Positions 39,558 through 51,800 are shown, counted from the stretch's first letter. The stretch: DNA of 64,000 bases from Prunella strophiata (GCA_036583965.1 JAZBQD010000015.1:73267830-73331829); one strand, 5' to 3'. Made by a program: numbers and translations. The notes: a model not told the origin generated them from the sequence alone.

Positions 39558-40371
39558 CTAAATGTTAGGTATGTCTTATGTTGAAATGATGAATTTATCA
39601 GCCAGTTAATAATTGTGCAGGTTATTGGTTTATATCTTAGAGTAGTAAATAGACAAAATATTGGGGTGTTGGTAGGGGTTTTTTAGTTTTGCTTTGGAAA
39701 GGAATTTTTTGTGTTTTAGAGATCAGGATAAACTTAAAATATTTAACTTCAGTTTTCATTTTCTAAGGCAGTGTGTATGTTGACCTTAGATCATGGCAGT
39801 ATCTTTTTCAGGAGGATAAGCATTTCAGAAACTGGGGTAAGAATGTTCAGGGATAATTGAAGGAATCTATGTCAAGTAAATATAACCAGAAATGGAATGA
39901 TTAAGGAAATAATTTTAGATTCATTTATATACTTACGCAGGATCTCCTTGCTAGCAAGTTCTCGTGCACACTGAGTTATTTTGAGTAACAAATCTAGATC
40001 ATATAATGCATGAAAATAAATCATAAGATAAAAATTTATAGTTGATCCAAATACAAAAAAGGCGTGCAGATCCTTGAAGTTGGCAGCTCTAAAGGAGTCA
40101 GTAGTAACTGAGAATTGTTAGTGGACATCCTGCTAGTGTACAGATTCTACAACTGAAATAGTAGGCTTGTGTAAGATGAGTGGGTTGACTGTTGAGTTTG
40201 AATTACATGGCATGTTTTGCTGTTAGTGGTGGGTGGCTTAAGTCCAGACACTCAGGTGGTGAACTCTGGTATTCAGTTTTATTGGAGTGTCATTGCCTAA
40301 AGTAAAAGCATGAGAAGGTTCGGTTGATTAAACTGAAATTTAGATAAGGAGAGATAAGGAGTAAGGAAATG

Positions 40372-40372
<1 letters not shown>

Positions 40373-40449
<77 letters not shown>

Positions 40450-40450
40450 T
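40373..40450. repeat. (AAT)26 microsatellite
   Basis: An uninterrupted ATA/AAT triplet array of 78 bp. It produces an artefactual poly-Leu frame on the - strand. It lies in an intron of the antisense gene candidate. Confidence 0.98.
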
Positions 40451-41573
40451 TTCTTGCCCCAGATAAATACACAAAAGATTAACAGCTGTTACTTACAATA
40501 GTGGTCCTTTCTATTGCTGAGTTTTGCAGTTACAAGATTTCTAGCACATGTCTCCAGGCTTGTATGTAGCCAGGAAGGAGACTGTGTTTTTAAACTGTCC
40601 TGTGATCTGGGAACAGTTGCATCTGGGTATTACATAGGATTAAATAGCAATCATTGTCAAAGCCTATTTGGTAGTAAATCCAGGCAGAGCAACTGTTAAG
40701 CAAACTGACAGTCAAGCAAAGGGTACAGGCAGAAGATTCTCATTGACAAAGATGACTTGGATTTGGAACATGTACTGTACCTTTTTTCATCTGACTGCTC
40801 AAACAAGATGGGAAAATGTTTTGACTCGGAAATAGAAGATAGAAACCTAGCATTTACGGAAACTGCATCAAATTTACTGAGGTCTTGAACTCAAATCTGA
40901 GTGTTTTGAAATAGAGATTAAGTTTTCCTGATAAGGCATAAGGGTTTAAATTGCTGCTGTTCCCAAACACTGTTTAGCTTATCCATTCTGTTGGCCGCAG
41001 ACGCATTGAGTCTCTGGGGGTATGAACAATGTGTTCTTATAAATGGGATGCAAAACAAAAAACTGGTGTACTGATACTTCTGAATGGTAAGTCACTTGAG
41101 TATTTCTTGAACTTTGTGTTGTACTAGCATATTATTGTATAATACTCAAAATTAAATTGAATGTGTAGCTATAATGTGGTAAAATCATCTCTAGTTCTTA
41201 GTTAATGACCTTGTAAGATGGAGAAACAGAAAACATAGCTATGGTGGGTGAATCTTGACAGTGCTTGACAATGTGTCAAAGCAATTCTGTATTCTTTTAC
41301 TCTCCAAATAGATGTGGGTAACACTTCATGTTTTAGTATGATGTAAGTGATAATGGCAGCTATGGTATTAGGTGTCAATCAAAATAGTGTGCTTGTAATA
41401 TTAGTCATCCACTGAAGGGAGCATAAATGCAGATACTGAACTCATTATGAAGAAGGAATGCCTGTGGTGTGTTCAGGGCGAATACCACTTCCAAGTAAAG
41501 GAAGAAGACTCTAGAGATAAAGGATGTACACAGATAAGCAAATGGCTGCCTGTGTCAAAATAGCATTGCTCAC

Positions 41574-41788
41574 CTGACAACTATTTGTTTCAAGATGATC
41601 TTTGAGCCAGTTGTTTTCTTGCTCTAAAGCTGCTATTCTAGAGAGTGAAGAATTCAGAGGATGGCATTGTAGCTGACTGGCGTTATGCAGTAATTCTGAC
41701 CTTTGTAATTTGATCTGTGGCTTTCCAACAAATGCTCCTGTCTGCTGTAGGTTAATATTATTATAATGCAGGGTTTCCATGATGGTTC
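41574..41788 (-). CDS. Antisense gene, exon d, coiled-coil (phase 1 to 0)
   Basis: This is the best-defined exon of the set. The acceptor is tatgcttatttctttttaaag and the donor is the near-consensus TGTCAG|gtgagc. The 215-nt segment is open in phase 1 and exits in phase 0. It reads TIMETLHYNNINLQQTGAF, then KPQIKLQRSELLHNASQLQ, and ends with the coiled-coil-like RIAALEQENNWLKDHLETN. Leu/Ile spacing in the last third is heptad-like. The same strand is open for 132 codons overall, but only this part lies between splice signals. Confidence 0.65.
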
Positions 41789-43970
41789 CTTTAAAAAGAA
41801 ATAAGCATATCTTCTTGGACACAAAGAGAGCCACTGAAGGTCTTTCCCATCCGAAGACTCTAGCTGGCATATGACATACAGTTAAGTTTTCAGGTAACAT
41901 ACTGGGCATGCCACAGTAAGTTAAAATCCAAACTCAATTGAGCTGCTAATGTGTGGTACCCCTGAATAAAAATATATGGGTGCAGTTGGTGTATGTAACT
42001 AATTTCCTGTGTGTTTAATGGGCTGGAATTTCAGAACTGGATTAGCTCAATGGTCAGTTACTGGAACCAGCTCTTCACTAATACATTGCTGTCCTGCTCT
42101 ACTTTATCAGTGTGCAGAGATACCAGGCACGTGTTGAATGAATAGACCATATTTTCTCTTGTTTTTTTATTGTCAGTTTAAGCATAGGGGACTTTTTTTT
42201 TTTTTTAAAGTCCATATTGTATCTATCTTTTGCTGTGTGATCTATTACAGGCATATGTGTTAATTATAGGATATCCCTGTGCCTTCCTGCTGGAGGTGCA
42301 CATAGCCATGTGGATGGAGTGCCCTGATGTTGACCAGTAACTGTCAGTCTGTCCCTTAAGGAAGACAAAGATGAGTAATTCAGCCTCCATTTTTTTAAAC
42401 AATATAATATGTAAAGTGAGTTACAGATATTTGACTTAACATGGTAGTAGTAGACTACTGACATGATACTGATTAATCAAACTAAGAATCCCCAACCTGC
42501 TTTTGGTAATTACTGTAAAACTCTGGCTTAAGCTGGCACTGCCACCCAAAGGGAATGTTGGCTGTATTGTGCTTGTGACAGTGCAGTTGCATGGAACTTG
42601 ACAGAGCCCATTCCTTGGCTTTTCGGTGTGTGCCTAGTGCATGTGGGCACACATTTGCCCCCATAACCATTTCATGAGCTATCTATAACTGTTTGCATAG
42701 ATGTTTGTGCCAGAAAAATTAAAATATTTTAGTTTCATAGTGGACTTCTGAGTTAGCTTTGAATGGTCAAGTCTTAATGTTAACAGTTAATTACCTCCTT
42801 TTTAGAAAATTACAAGTAACTTTCCTCTAAATCTTTGTCCACTAGCTGCCAATATTTACTTCCGGCCTGCCCTATCTGTATCAAATTGTATTAATATGTT
42901 TGATAGAAGAAGTTACAGTGTCTGGTATAATGAAGCCTTCAGTTCAGTTGTAATCTATTGGCAGGTGCTAATAAACTATCAGGTAGCAACACTGGGCTGA
43001 ACTGGTGAAATTGAAGCAGACTGGAAAGTTTTACTTCCTATCTAGAGGCTCTGTAGCAATTCTTTCTTGCTATAGCTCTAATCTAAGAGTGATTCAGTTA
43101 TTTGGATATGGCAAAGCAAATATTCAGTGGAGATAAAGGGCTATTGTTCAGAATCATAAGCCATTTCAAACAGTTCAAGAGCAACAAAAACCAGGAAACC
43201 ACAATAAACTTGACTGTCACATTTAATTGGAAGCCTTTATGAGAAACCAAATTTTTAAATGTCAATGCCTTTTAATGTGAAATAAGTGTGCTCTAAATTG
43301 GAAAGGTAAAAAAAAGTCTGATAAGGTCAGGGAGCTTATATCCATAGAAAGTCTTTGAGCCAAAAGCCTGAGGGATGACACTTCAAAAATATCTGGATGT
43401 AAGAACAGACATTTGAAAAGTGATTTTAATGGCAGTCAATTACCCAAAGAGGTCAAAAGCAGGCCTTCTGTAAGGATGGGATTATCTCATCTGCCAGCAA
43501 CCCTCACATTTGGTAGGCAACTTAAGCTTCTGATATTGGCCCTGTTTCAGAACTCTTTTGGACTCATTCAAGGTATTTTTTCATAAATCCAAATAAACTT
43601 CAGTTTTGTTGATTTTTGAATCTTAAGTGAACTTCCTTTACAAAACAAAGCTCTCAGGAAGGCAAGCAGAGATGCTGGATTGTGGTGCTGTAACTTAGGT
43701 TCTTAATGTTATCATGCATATCATTATTTCAAGCATAAGTGACAAAGTCCCGTTGGTTCAAAGTTTTGCTTTTTACAAGTCTCAAGTACTTCATAATTGC
43801 TTTCCACAGATGTTGAGATGATAGTACCACTTTAGATCTTCTTTGAAACCAGGGCATTTTTGTTGCTGCTGGTAGTATTAGTGTTCTGACCAACATATTC
43901 TGCTAGCTTGCTTGCTGCTCCTTCTTTCAAGGGTTAGAAGCCATGGAGTTTGTGCTTGATGCTCAGTTAC

Positions 43971-44186
43971 TGAATTCAGAACTCAACTGACACTGGAAAT
44001 GTGCTGATTGAGATAAATTTGTATACAACTGAGCTGTGTGTGGTAATGGACTAAGTCTTGTTTCTGGTTCTTGTGAGAATGGAAATACACTGAACCAGAG
44101 CATCTGCTGGAGGAAAGGATCTCCAGACATCTCGTACTGCTGTACATTACTGCAGGTTCTGTTCAGTAACTTCTGCACTAGTCCTC
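43971..44186 (-). CDS. Antisense gene, exon c (phase 1 to 1)
   Basis: The acceptor is ctatccatttatacataccag and the donor TTCA|gtaact. The 216-nt segment is open in phase 1 and begins GLVQKLLNRTCSNVQQYEM, continuing with GDPFLQQMLWFSVFPFSQEP and ending FQCQLSSEF. The first residues have amphipathic helical character. The exit phase (A + GA = Arg) fits the next exon. Confidence 0.6.
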
Positions 44187-44859
44187 CTGGTATGTATAAA
44201 TGGATAGTAGATAAAATGCTCCATCTGCTTTTATTACCCTTATAGTCAGGTGCTGCCAGTGAACTGACCTGTCATCAGCATGAGCAAGGTTGATGCAGTG
44301 GTGGTGAGGATAAAGTGTATCAGGAGAGCTGCATGTAGAAAGGACTTGGGAAGAACGTTTTTAAATCTCAAATGTATTCCGTGATGCTGGTCGTACACAC
44401 TTGTGCTGAGTTAGGGAAGTATAAAAAGGGGGCTGTTAGATGTATCAGCTGTGAAAACTTTTGGGGGAGTCTGTTCTGGAGAAGTTGCTGTCCAGGTCTT
44501 GCAGTCTAACTGTGCTCCAGTACCTAATGTCAGACTGAATACACTTCCCCCTCTGTTAAGTCCTGAATATATTCATTATCTGTCTATACCAAAATGGCTT
44601 GTGCTGAAAAATGATGTGATACTACTTCCTGTCCAAGCTTACAATAGCTGTCAGGCAAAAAAAGACTCAGTAAACCTCTGACATGAGTTTATACCACAGG
44701 ATTTTTCTTCTAAATAATAGTAGATACAAGAGTTGGCAATTTGAATTGCATGTCAGGGTATTGGAGCTCAAAAGCAAGTAAGAATGACTTGTGTACAACA
44801 AAAGTGGCTCTGTACCAAAAGCACTTTTACAAAGAATGCTTCTTATTTAATAATGTGGG

Positions 44860-44878
44860 AAAAAAAAAAAAAAAAAAA
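44860..44878. repeat. A19 tract
   Basis: Uninterrupted homopolymer in the intron between exons b and c of the antisense gene candidate. Confidence 0.95.
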
Positions 44879-45732
44879 GCCAAACTAAACAAGATAGCAA
44901 CTGTTGCTGTACTGATGCCATAAACTTGTGTTTTAATGGGATGAGAAGGGTTGTGTGTGTAAATAATAAAGATGAAAACAGCTTTATTGAAATCTAATTC
45001 CCCTTTTGTTACTGTTCTACTCTACGGAAGTTAGTATTTCTAATTAAGCTTGCTAGGTCACTTAGAAGTACACCTATGGACTGCTAATTGGTTTTAGAGT
45101 TTAAAGTCTTCAGAGACAACTTTGTGAATCTATAATGGTGTCAGGAACTGAAGACATGAAGGCAGAGGCATTGTTAAAATCTTACCTAGTGCTTTTAAAA
45201 TACATTGTAGACTTCTGAAGTAATGGATTCATACACATGCCAAAGTACTTTGCTGCTTTTTAATGCAATTAAAATGTTAGCTCCTATTGTTGTCTCAAAG
45301 AGCTTTTCCAGGAAATTGTATGCATTTAGAATTTTTTGTAGAGTGAGTCAGTGTAGTAGAAGACCAACAAACCCATTTTAATTGAGCTTAAATTAGGCCA
45401 GTTTTGTGAACTTAATTAAAATACTGTGACTTCCAGTGCTTGAATCATTGTCGTTATCCTGATTTGCAGATGGTATCACATGGTATCTATAGGATACTGT
45501 GTAAAGCCTGGTAAGTCTCAGCATGTTCTTTAAAGGCATGGATCAGAGGAGCTTGAACATGCCCATGTGAGGAATGCCCTCTATTGAAATAAAATAATAT
45601 GGAAAACATTTGCTAGTGTTGATACTTAGCAGGTAGTGTTATGGAGGTGAATAGCTGGATAGTATGGGCATATAGCATCTTTGTATTGTCCATGCTCTAG
45701 AAGACTGTAGGGTAAAGCTGATGGGTGAATAC

Positions 45733-45867
45733 TTGTCTGTGCTAGCAGAAAAGTAACTTTATCTGTTACTTCAATGGGAGCAACCAGATCAGCGTCCATA
45801 GTTATGGTGTTAAAAATTTGAGCATGCAGTAGTGAATGCTCACAACTATTAGGATGCATTTGTTGTG
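45733..45867 (-). CDS. Antisense gene, exon b (phase 1 to 1)
   Basis: The acceptor is strong (ctaccttctgctacttgccag). The 135-nt segment reads QQMHPNSCEHSLLHAQIF, then later VAPIEVTDKVTFLLAQT. The donor needed for a phase-1 exit is ACAA|gtattc, which is only fair. The frame stays open for another 35 codons to a TAA at 45626, so the 3' boundary is the least certain in the chain. Joined to the next exon the split codon is AGA (Arg). Confidence 0.43.
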
Positions 45868-46274
45868 CTGGCAAGTAGCAGAAGGTAGTAAATTGCAGTC
45901 AAGTTTAAATAGCTTTTTACTGGTTTGGTCTATAAATTGAGCAATATTTCATACATGATCTTTTTTTAAGTTGAAGGAGAATTTGATTAGTGCACTTGGG
46001 AGTACAATGCGGTGCCCCTACTTTCAAGTAACTGTTGTTCTCAAAGAAATATGAATGTAATTAATTGTAAGAAACATTATTGTAATAGATTCCAATTGTT
46101 TGATGATGCATGTGAATATTAAAGCTGTAGAAACAGTTATCTGAATGTCTTTGGAACATTATATGTACAGATTTCTGTCCTAAATAGCACTGGGAGCTGC
46201 TTGCTTTGTCTTGTCTGTCTTGGTATTGCATATGCTACATATCCTTAATAAAGATGAGACTGAAGCTTATTTAC

Positions 46275-46391
46275 TCATGACTAGAGGATAGGTGAGCTGC
46301 TGAGAAATGCTGGACTTGGGTGCTGAGTTTGGGACTGTGCTTCTGACCAGAGTCGTGAAAGTGCACATGCTGCATTTATAGTAACATGTAG
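46275..46391 (-). CDS. Antisense gene, exon a (phase 1 to 1)
   Basis: The acceptor tail is long and pyrimidine-rich (cttccctttcttccatttctgcaaacag), and the donor is ATGA|gtaaat. The 117-nt segment is open in phase 1, with residues such as CSMCTFTTLVRST and SSISQQLTYPLVM. An internal ATG at 46368 could be a start if this were the first coding exon, but the strong acceptor suggests it is internal. Ending in A, it joins the next exon as Thr. The CpG island is 0.45 kb upstream. Confidence 0.5.
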
Positions 46392-46816
46392 CTGTTTGCA
46401 GAAATGGAAGAAAGGGAAGGCAAGATGTTAATCTTTTCTCATTGCAGTAACGTAGGCGCTGACTAAGTTGGAGTTCACGAAGAAAACCCAGCCTTGATTT
46501 AGGTTAAATTTGTGTACTTCAGTAGCTGTGTTAAATGTATCTCTAATGAGATTCAGGCTGCTTCCCTTTGTCATCTGAGGGGGATAATCTGCTAGAACAA
46601 ATTTGATAAATGAAGAATGAAATCTCCCTTTCTTAGTCGTGACAATCTGCAAAATCCTTTCTGTTTATTCTTGTCTGAAATCCGTTCATAAAGCCAAACG
46701 TGCTAAGGGTCTTTTTATTTCTAATGAAATTTCCCAGAGGGATCAGAAGGGGAGGATTTTCGGCAGTGCGGGGAGAGGAAGGTTGACGTGATTCCAAATC
46801 GCTTCTTTTCCAGCCT

Positions 46817-47004
46817 CCGTGCGGTTTGGGGGATGGATGCGGGGATGCAGCTCTGGCAGCGCTCCCCGGGCGGCGCGGTGGCTCAGCGCTGCACAAAGGC
46901 GGTGATGTAATGCGTGCTGTAATGCGCTGCCGGCTGCGGCGGGCAGGGCAGCCGCGCTGCGCCCGCGTCCCTCCCGCGCCTCCCGGGGCGGCCATCGCTC
47001 CTTC
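46817..47004. promoter_or_regulatory. Small CpG island, candidate promoter of the antisense gene
   Basis: About 25 CpG dinucleotides by hand count in under 200 bp, flanked by AT-rich sequence and a long T-tract. It lies about 0.45 kb upstream of the first recognised exon of the antisense gene. On the - strand it holds an ATG in strong context (gcgATGG at about 46995) opening a 120-codon frame through 46633, but I see only weak donors in it (GTCAAC, GTCACG). On the + strand the frame beginning at 46826 is short and ends in the T-tract. The direction of any promoter is therefore not fixed by sequence. Confidence 0.5.
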
Positions 47005-47030
47005 GCCTTCTCTGCCTTCTATTGTCTTAA

Positions 47031-47080
47031 ACGATTTTTTTTTTCCTTTTTTCTTTTTTTTCTTTTTTTTTTTTTTTTTT
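47031..47080. repeat. T/C tract at the edge of the CpG island
   Basis: T runs with a few C, directly right of the 46.8-47.0 kb CpG island. Confidence 0.9.
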
Positions 47081-48485
47081 CATCAATTAACGCGGCATGT
47101 GTGGTGAGAACACACACCTGCTCAGAGTAATTCAGGCTAGAATTTCTAACGTAATCCTTGAGCAAACGAGACGTGTGTTGGACATCCCTTTTGGCGTTCC
47201 GTGCTAATCTTGCTCCCCCTTAAAGGCAGGGAGGGAGGGAGACAGGTTGCTGTTAGCAACCGCTCACGTACTGAAAGTGAAATACCCAAGCTTTAATTCC
47301 CCTGCGGACTCCTCATTGCTACTCTCTTTTTTTACAGATTGGTTCCTTCTAACGAGTAGCATATGTTAATCAGTGTTTTAAGTAAAATCAGCTCAGTAAA
47401 GAGATAGAACAGGGAGATGCTCTGATGTAAAAGTTTATTTGCTCCTTTCTAAATGCTTCTAATAGCCACACATCCGAAGTTTAAGGGTGGTATAAAACAA
47501 GCTGGGGACAATGCTTTTTCTCTGACGTTTGACTGAATAGGAACTTGACTGTTCTTGCAATGCAGGATGAAGAAAAGCATCTCCCCCTTCTTACTCACAT
47601 AGATCTCATGTATGTGCATTGTAATGTGTTAGAGAAGCTGGGATTCATCCTACATTTCCTGTGTCTCAAGGCATTTGGAGCTCAAGCTACTTACAGCTGC
47701 AAACTAATAAAATGGGAATTTGAAGGAATGAAAGCTCTGCACAAATCAGGTTATTTGGCATACATCTTGTTGCAAATGGCTAGTTTTTCCACAGAAGGAA
47801 TATGAAATATCCTGCAAAGAAAGAAGGGGGAGGGAGGAGGAATATTCAACAACAAAAAATGGTCGTTTAAGTACTAATATCTCAAAATATGAATTTAACT
47901 GAGTATAATTTTTGCATATGTATTTCCATAAGGTGATGAAAGTGTTGTAAAAGTGTGTGTATATTTAAAAAGTAAAAAGGGTGGAGAACAGGAAAAATAC
48001 CGTAACCAATAAATGCCTGTTCCTGGGACCTGTGAATGATAGAAAGCCCAAAAGTAGTACTTTATGGTATAAAAAGGTATTTTTACTGAAGAACTTGCAA
48101 TCTGTTTTTGGGTGTTTTGATTGATTTCAGGGCTGATGGAAATAGTTCTTCCTATTGTTGCTCAGGATGAAACAATGCAGGATGATTTTCAAGCTGTTTT
48201 AAGTTGCTTATTTTTACTGCCCTTGCTGTAGTCTTCATCAATTTCACTGTGGAAAGAGATTTCTCCAGATGGTGGTTTGGAACAAGAGCCAAAGGACATG
48301 ATCTAAAACGTTATGTTCCAGCTGTTGCTGCACAGAATTTAAAAGCTACTGCCTTCCACTTGATCTGTGTTTTGAACAGAAAAATAACTAAGATTGCTTA
48401 CAGATCTTGTTGTTAAACCAACTGCATGTCAAAACAGTCTTTTATAGGAGGCTGGGTACCCTCCTGATAGCCCTTAGAGTGTAGA

Positions 48486-48517
48486 CTATGAGTGTCTGTA
48501 AGCTATGAGTGTCTGTA
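48486..48517. repeat. 17-bp tandem duplication
   Basis: ctatgagtgtctgta occurs at 48486 and 48503, period 17. Confidence 0.85.
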
Positions 48518-48842
48518 GCAACAGTGAACAGGGAACGTGTCTGACTGCAGTGAGAGCTGTGTGCGACTGATGGACACCCTGACAAAAAGGTCTGCTACCT
48601 CAGCAGGGCAGTGAATTGAAGTATCACAGCACTTAGAGATGGATGAGCAGTTCCCACCAAAACAAATGAACTTCCAACAATGTCAGCAGGGCAGCAAGAA
48701 CAAATTGAATATTGCTAGAGGGACAGAAAAATTTAGGAACACAGCTCTTCTCACTTAAAAGGGGAAAACTGGTCAGATTTTGATTGTCTCATCTTGAGTT
48801 ACAGTTAGAAAATGGATGCTTGTACTTCTGTCTTGCACATTT

Positions 48843-48890
48843 CATAGGATCAAAGGGAAATTCAGGTTGGAAAGGACCTTGCTACATGGA
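48843..48890 (-). mobile_element. Short CR1 3'-end remnant
   Basis: The segment with ttcaggttggaaaggacctt resembles the reverse complement of CR1 3' ends, which carry a recurrent 'ttggaaaggacct' phrase. Only about 50 bp can be recognised. Confidence 0.5.
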
Positions 48891-51800
48891 TAACTCTAAG
48901 CTTCTTGCTACACACTTAAAAGGAAATCACAGATTTTTAGTGATGATTTAGCATTTGGAATTTTCCTTAACTTAGATTCTTAAGACACCTCTTCAACAGG
49001 TTTTGCAGCATATGTCTGAGGTGGCTAATTTCCTGATAATTGCTCCTAACTGAGGAATAGCTGAGTATGCCAGCTTCCAAGAAAAGCGAGGTTATTCAGT
49101 CTGTGAAGTTGATCTTGTCTGAGTATTTGCTGTCAACTACACTAGCAGTCTTCTCTTGGCCCACATCTCTCTGCATGACATTGTGCTTCTCCCATAATTT
49201 GCAGAGATGGGAGGTGTGTCCTGCTGTCAGGACAAAGCAGAGAGCTGTTGAAAACAGTAAGAGAGAACCTCTTAACACTTAGCAAATATGCCAAAACCTG
49301 AAAGTGACTTAAAGCTAGTAACCTTTTAATGAATCTCATTTTCTTATTTCAAGGCAATTTCTCAGCTGTCTGCTTTTGTGAGGTCCTGGTTGCCACTGCA
49401 TACCAGCTCAGTACAGATGTGGTGCAGTTCCCTACAGCATGTATAGAGAGTGCATAGAATGCAAAACAAAATGGGAATAGAAGGGACATTTCTTTGAGCT
49501 GTTGTGAGACATTTCTGTTGTGATTAAAGTGGGAGTTTGAAGGTATAATGTTTTTTGATGAGTGGGTCTTGAGCCTGATCAGAGCTGGAGGGAATCAAAG
49601 GTGTACTGCTGGAGTTGCTCTGAATTCAGTACTAGGATCATAACATTAAATGATTACATTGAATACTTTGTGTAAGCTCATGACTAAGGCTGCTGGCATA
49701 ACTCTGAAATCATGCCGCTTCGATGGTGGTATGCCCCTAAACTGTATCCTTGTTGAAGTCCCCCAGTGATTTTAGAATCTGGACTGAGAAAAATGAATGA
49801 ATAAGTGATAAATGCCAAGGTTACTAATGTTGCCCAGTGATCTGTATACCATGAAAAAAACCTGCTGATAGTTCCTTGTTAGCTCTAGGAAGAAAGATCT
49901 GCAGTCTTAAAGATGCCATAACAGGCGTACCTAAAAGTTAGCGTTCCTAAGATGATTTTGAAACTGGTCATCTGCAAGCTCATGGAGCTTGAGAAAAGAG
50001 AAGAATTGCAGTATTCGCCATAATTTTCCTGAATTCTCTTGCTTTGTTGCAATGTGAAAGATGGTGTGAGATTTCTGAGCAGCGCTGAATGTAGGCAATG
50101 TCTATAATGGGAAGCAGTAACAGTGCAGTTGGTGAATTGACAGCTCTGATTGCTCTATGAATCCTTTACTTGCATCCAGAAGTTAAGCCTACCATAAAAC
50201 TGAAATTGGCACTTCAAATACTTGAGTTAAAATCAAGGAAAGCTATCAGTAATTGCATACATGCAGTAACTGTAGTTACTTTTTGCTTGCCTTTGCCACC
50301 CTTTTGGGGTATATTCTCACTTACTGATGGATTTTTGCCATTTGCTGCTTATGAAAGTTCAGATTTCTTTATCACCTTTGTCTTCGTAGTCTGATTTCAT
50401 TTATAAATCCAAAGACTTAGGGAGTTCAGCAATCATTTTTTCTTAATGTGATTGAAAAAAAAGAATCTGATGGTTCTGCTGACTTAATTGTACTGGTTTC
50501 TCTGTGGTAACTTCAGAATAAGAATAGAAAAGTTTTCACAGTGGCTGCTGGTGAATCTCCTCATATCGTTTAAAATTATTTCTCGCTGATTAATACCTTA
50601 TTTAGAAATCTACTCACTGATTGATTTTTAAAGCCTCTCCATATTAAAATGCAGAATAGGAACCTGCTTTGTGCATTCTTTCTCGACACTTGAAAAATGT
50701 GGGACGAAGTGTGTAAGTTAGTTGCCGCTGAAGTTTATCATACACAGCTAACTGATAAACAAAGTTGAATAAACCTGTAGGATTCTGGGATTTTAGATCA
50801 TCGTTAAAATCTTCTGGGATGTCATCATCTTGTGATATGGGGAATGAATAAGGGCAAATAATGAAACCCTAATCAGTCTGTAATGCACTAATCTAATTAC
50901 ATTTGAGCTTCTCTATGCCTCTTTCTTTTCCTCTCCTCTTCTTGCTTGATTAACTAAGAAGCAATTTGTCTTGAAGTTAGGATAGTTGTACAAATAAAGG
51001 GAGAACAGCTCAGATTTCAGTATCATGTCATTGATGTAAGTCATGCTGTGAAATAGAAAAAGTGCTAAAGACATCAGCATCTTGGATTCTTTTTGCTTAA
51101 ATGTTGATTAGGTACAGTTTAGAGATTTTTCTGTTCCAAGATAAGGCTTAACACGAAGGGACTGACCAGTGGATGCGAGGAGTTGTGGAGAATGGTTTGC
51201 AGATATGACTGCCTTGCCTGGGTGAAGGACAGTGCTGCTTTGGTTGGGAAACTGTGTCCTTCCCACCCATGGAAGTTGTTCTATCTCTCGTAGTCTTTTA
51301 GCAGATATTTCTTTTCACTTAAGACTAACCTAGATCAGTCCAGTTGTCACCTAGTAATAGGTAATTAGCAGTTCTGAGTGCAATTTCTGTGTGGGTTTTC
51401 TTTTGTCCTTCCTGTAGATCTTAGCATAGCATGTGGATTTTTGACCAAAAGTCTGTTGGATTAGGTCCATTGTAATGAATAGAGTACTCTGTTGGAAAAT
51501 AACTCACTGAAAGATGTTTCTTCGATTCAGCATGGGACTTCTGTCAAAGAGGAGGTGGGGGTTGAAGTCTGGTGCTAGAGTTAGCAGCCTGGCACATGAG
51601 GCACTTGCTTTCTGCTGATGACACAACAGGGAGTCAGTCATTCTGAAGTCCAAAGAGAGCCTAAAGCATCAAAGTAATCTGGGTTGAGTCTGGCTTTTTT
51701 TGTTTGTACCTGTTCAAAGGTATAGTTTTTATTTGCAAGGTGAAAAGCAGTTGTATTATTAGGATTGTGAGTTTTTAGGATGAGAGCATTCCCTTTTGGC

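Larger units (their letters stand above)
35700..46391 (-). other. Unrecognised antisense gene, predicted span
   Basis: Seven open segments on the - strand, each bounded by a credible acceptor and donor, chain without a frame break. Junction phases are 1, 1, 1, 0, 1, 1 from 46391 down to the stop at 35813. Together they give about 355 residues with no start yet assigned, so exons upstream of 46391 are expected. The middle (41.6 and 39.5 kb exons) has coiled-coil character; the ends are Ser/Asn/Gln/His-rich, as in a fast-evolving structural protein. I do not recognise the family. It runs opposite to TRIO. One speculative lead: KALRN, the TRIO paralogue, has the coiled-coil gene CCDC14 as a neighbour in mammals, but I see no convincing residue match. 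Confidence 0.6.

Noticed and set aside
40290..40472. Poly-Leu frame on the - strand
   Set aside because: Produced by the (AAT)n microsatellite.
42264..42670. - strand frames at 42264-42464 and 42482-42670
   Set aside because: An acceptor-like site is present in each, but no credible donor in a usable phase; not needed for the exon chain.
45186..45214. 29-nt - strand microexon candidate with a strong donor (CTAG|gtaaga)
   Set aside because: It enters in phase 2, which no upstream exon supplies, and is very short; direct joining of exons b and c is simpler.
46437..46652. - strand frame of 74 codons next to the CpG island
   Set aside because: All GT dinucleotides suitable as donors lie in phase 0, which does not fit exon a, and the acceptor at its start is weak in pyrimidines.
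46826..47107. + strand Ala/Arg-rich frame in the 46.8 kb island
   Set aside because: It ends in a T-tract, and its best donor (GCG|gtgatg) leaves in phase 0, incompatible with TRIO exon 2.
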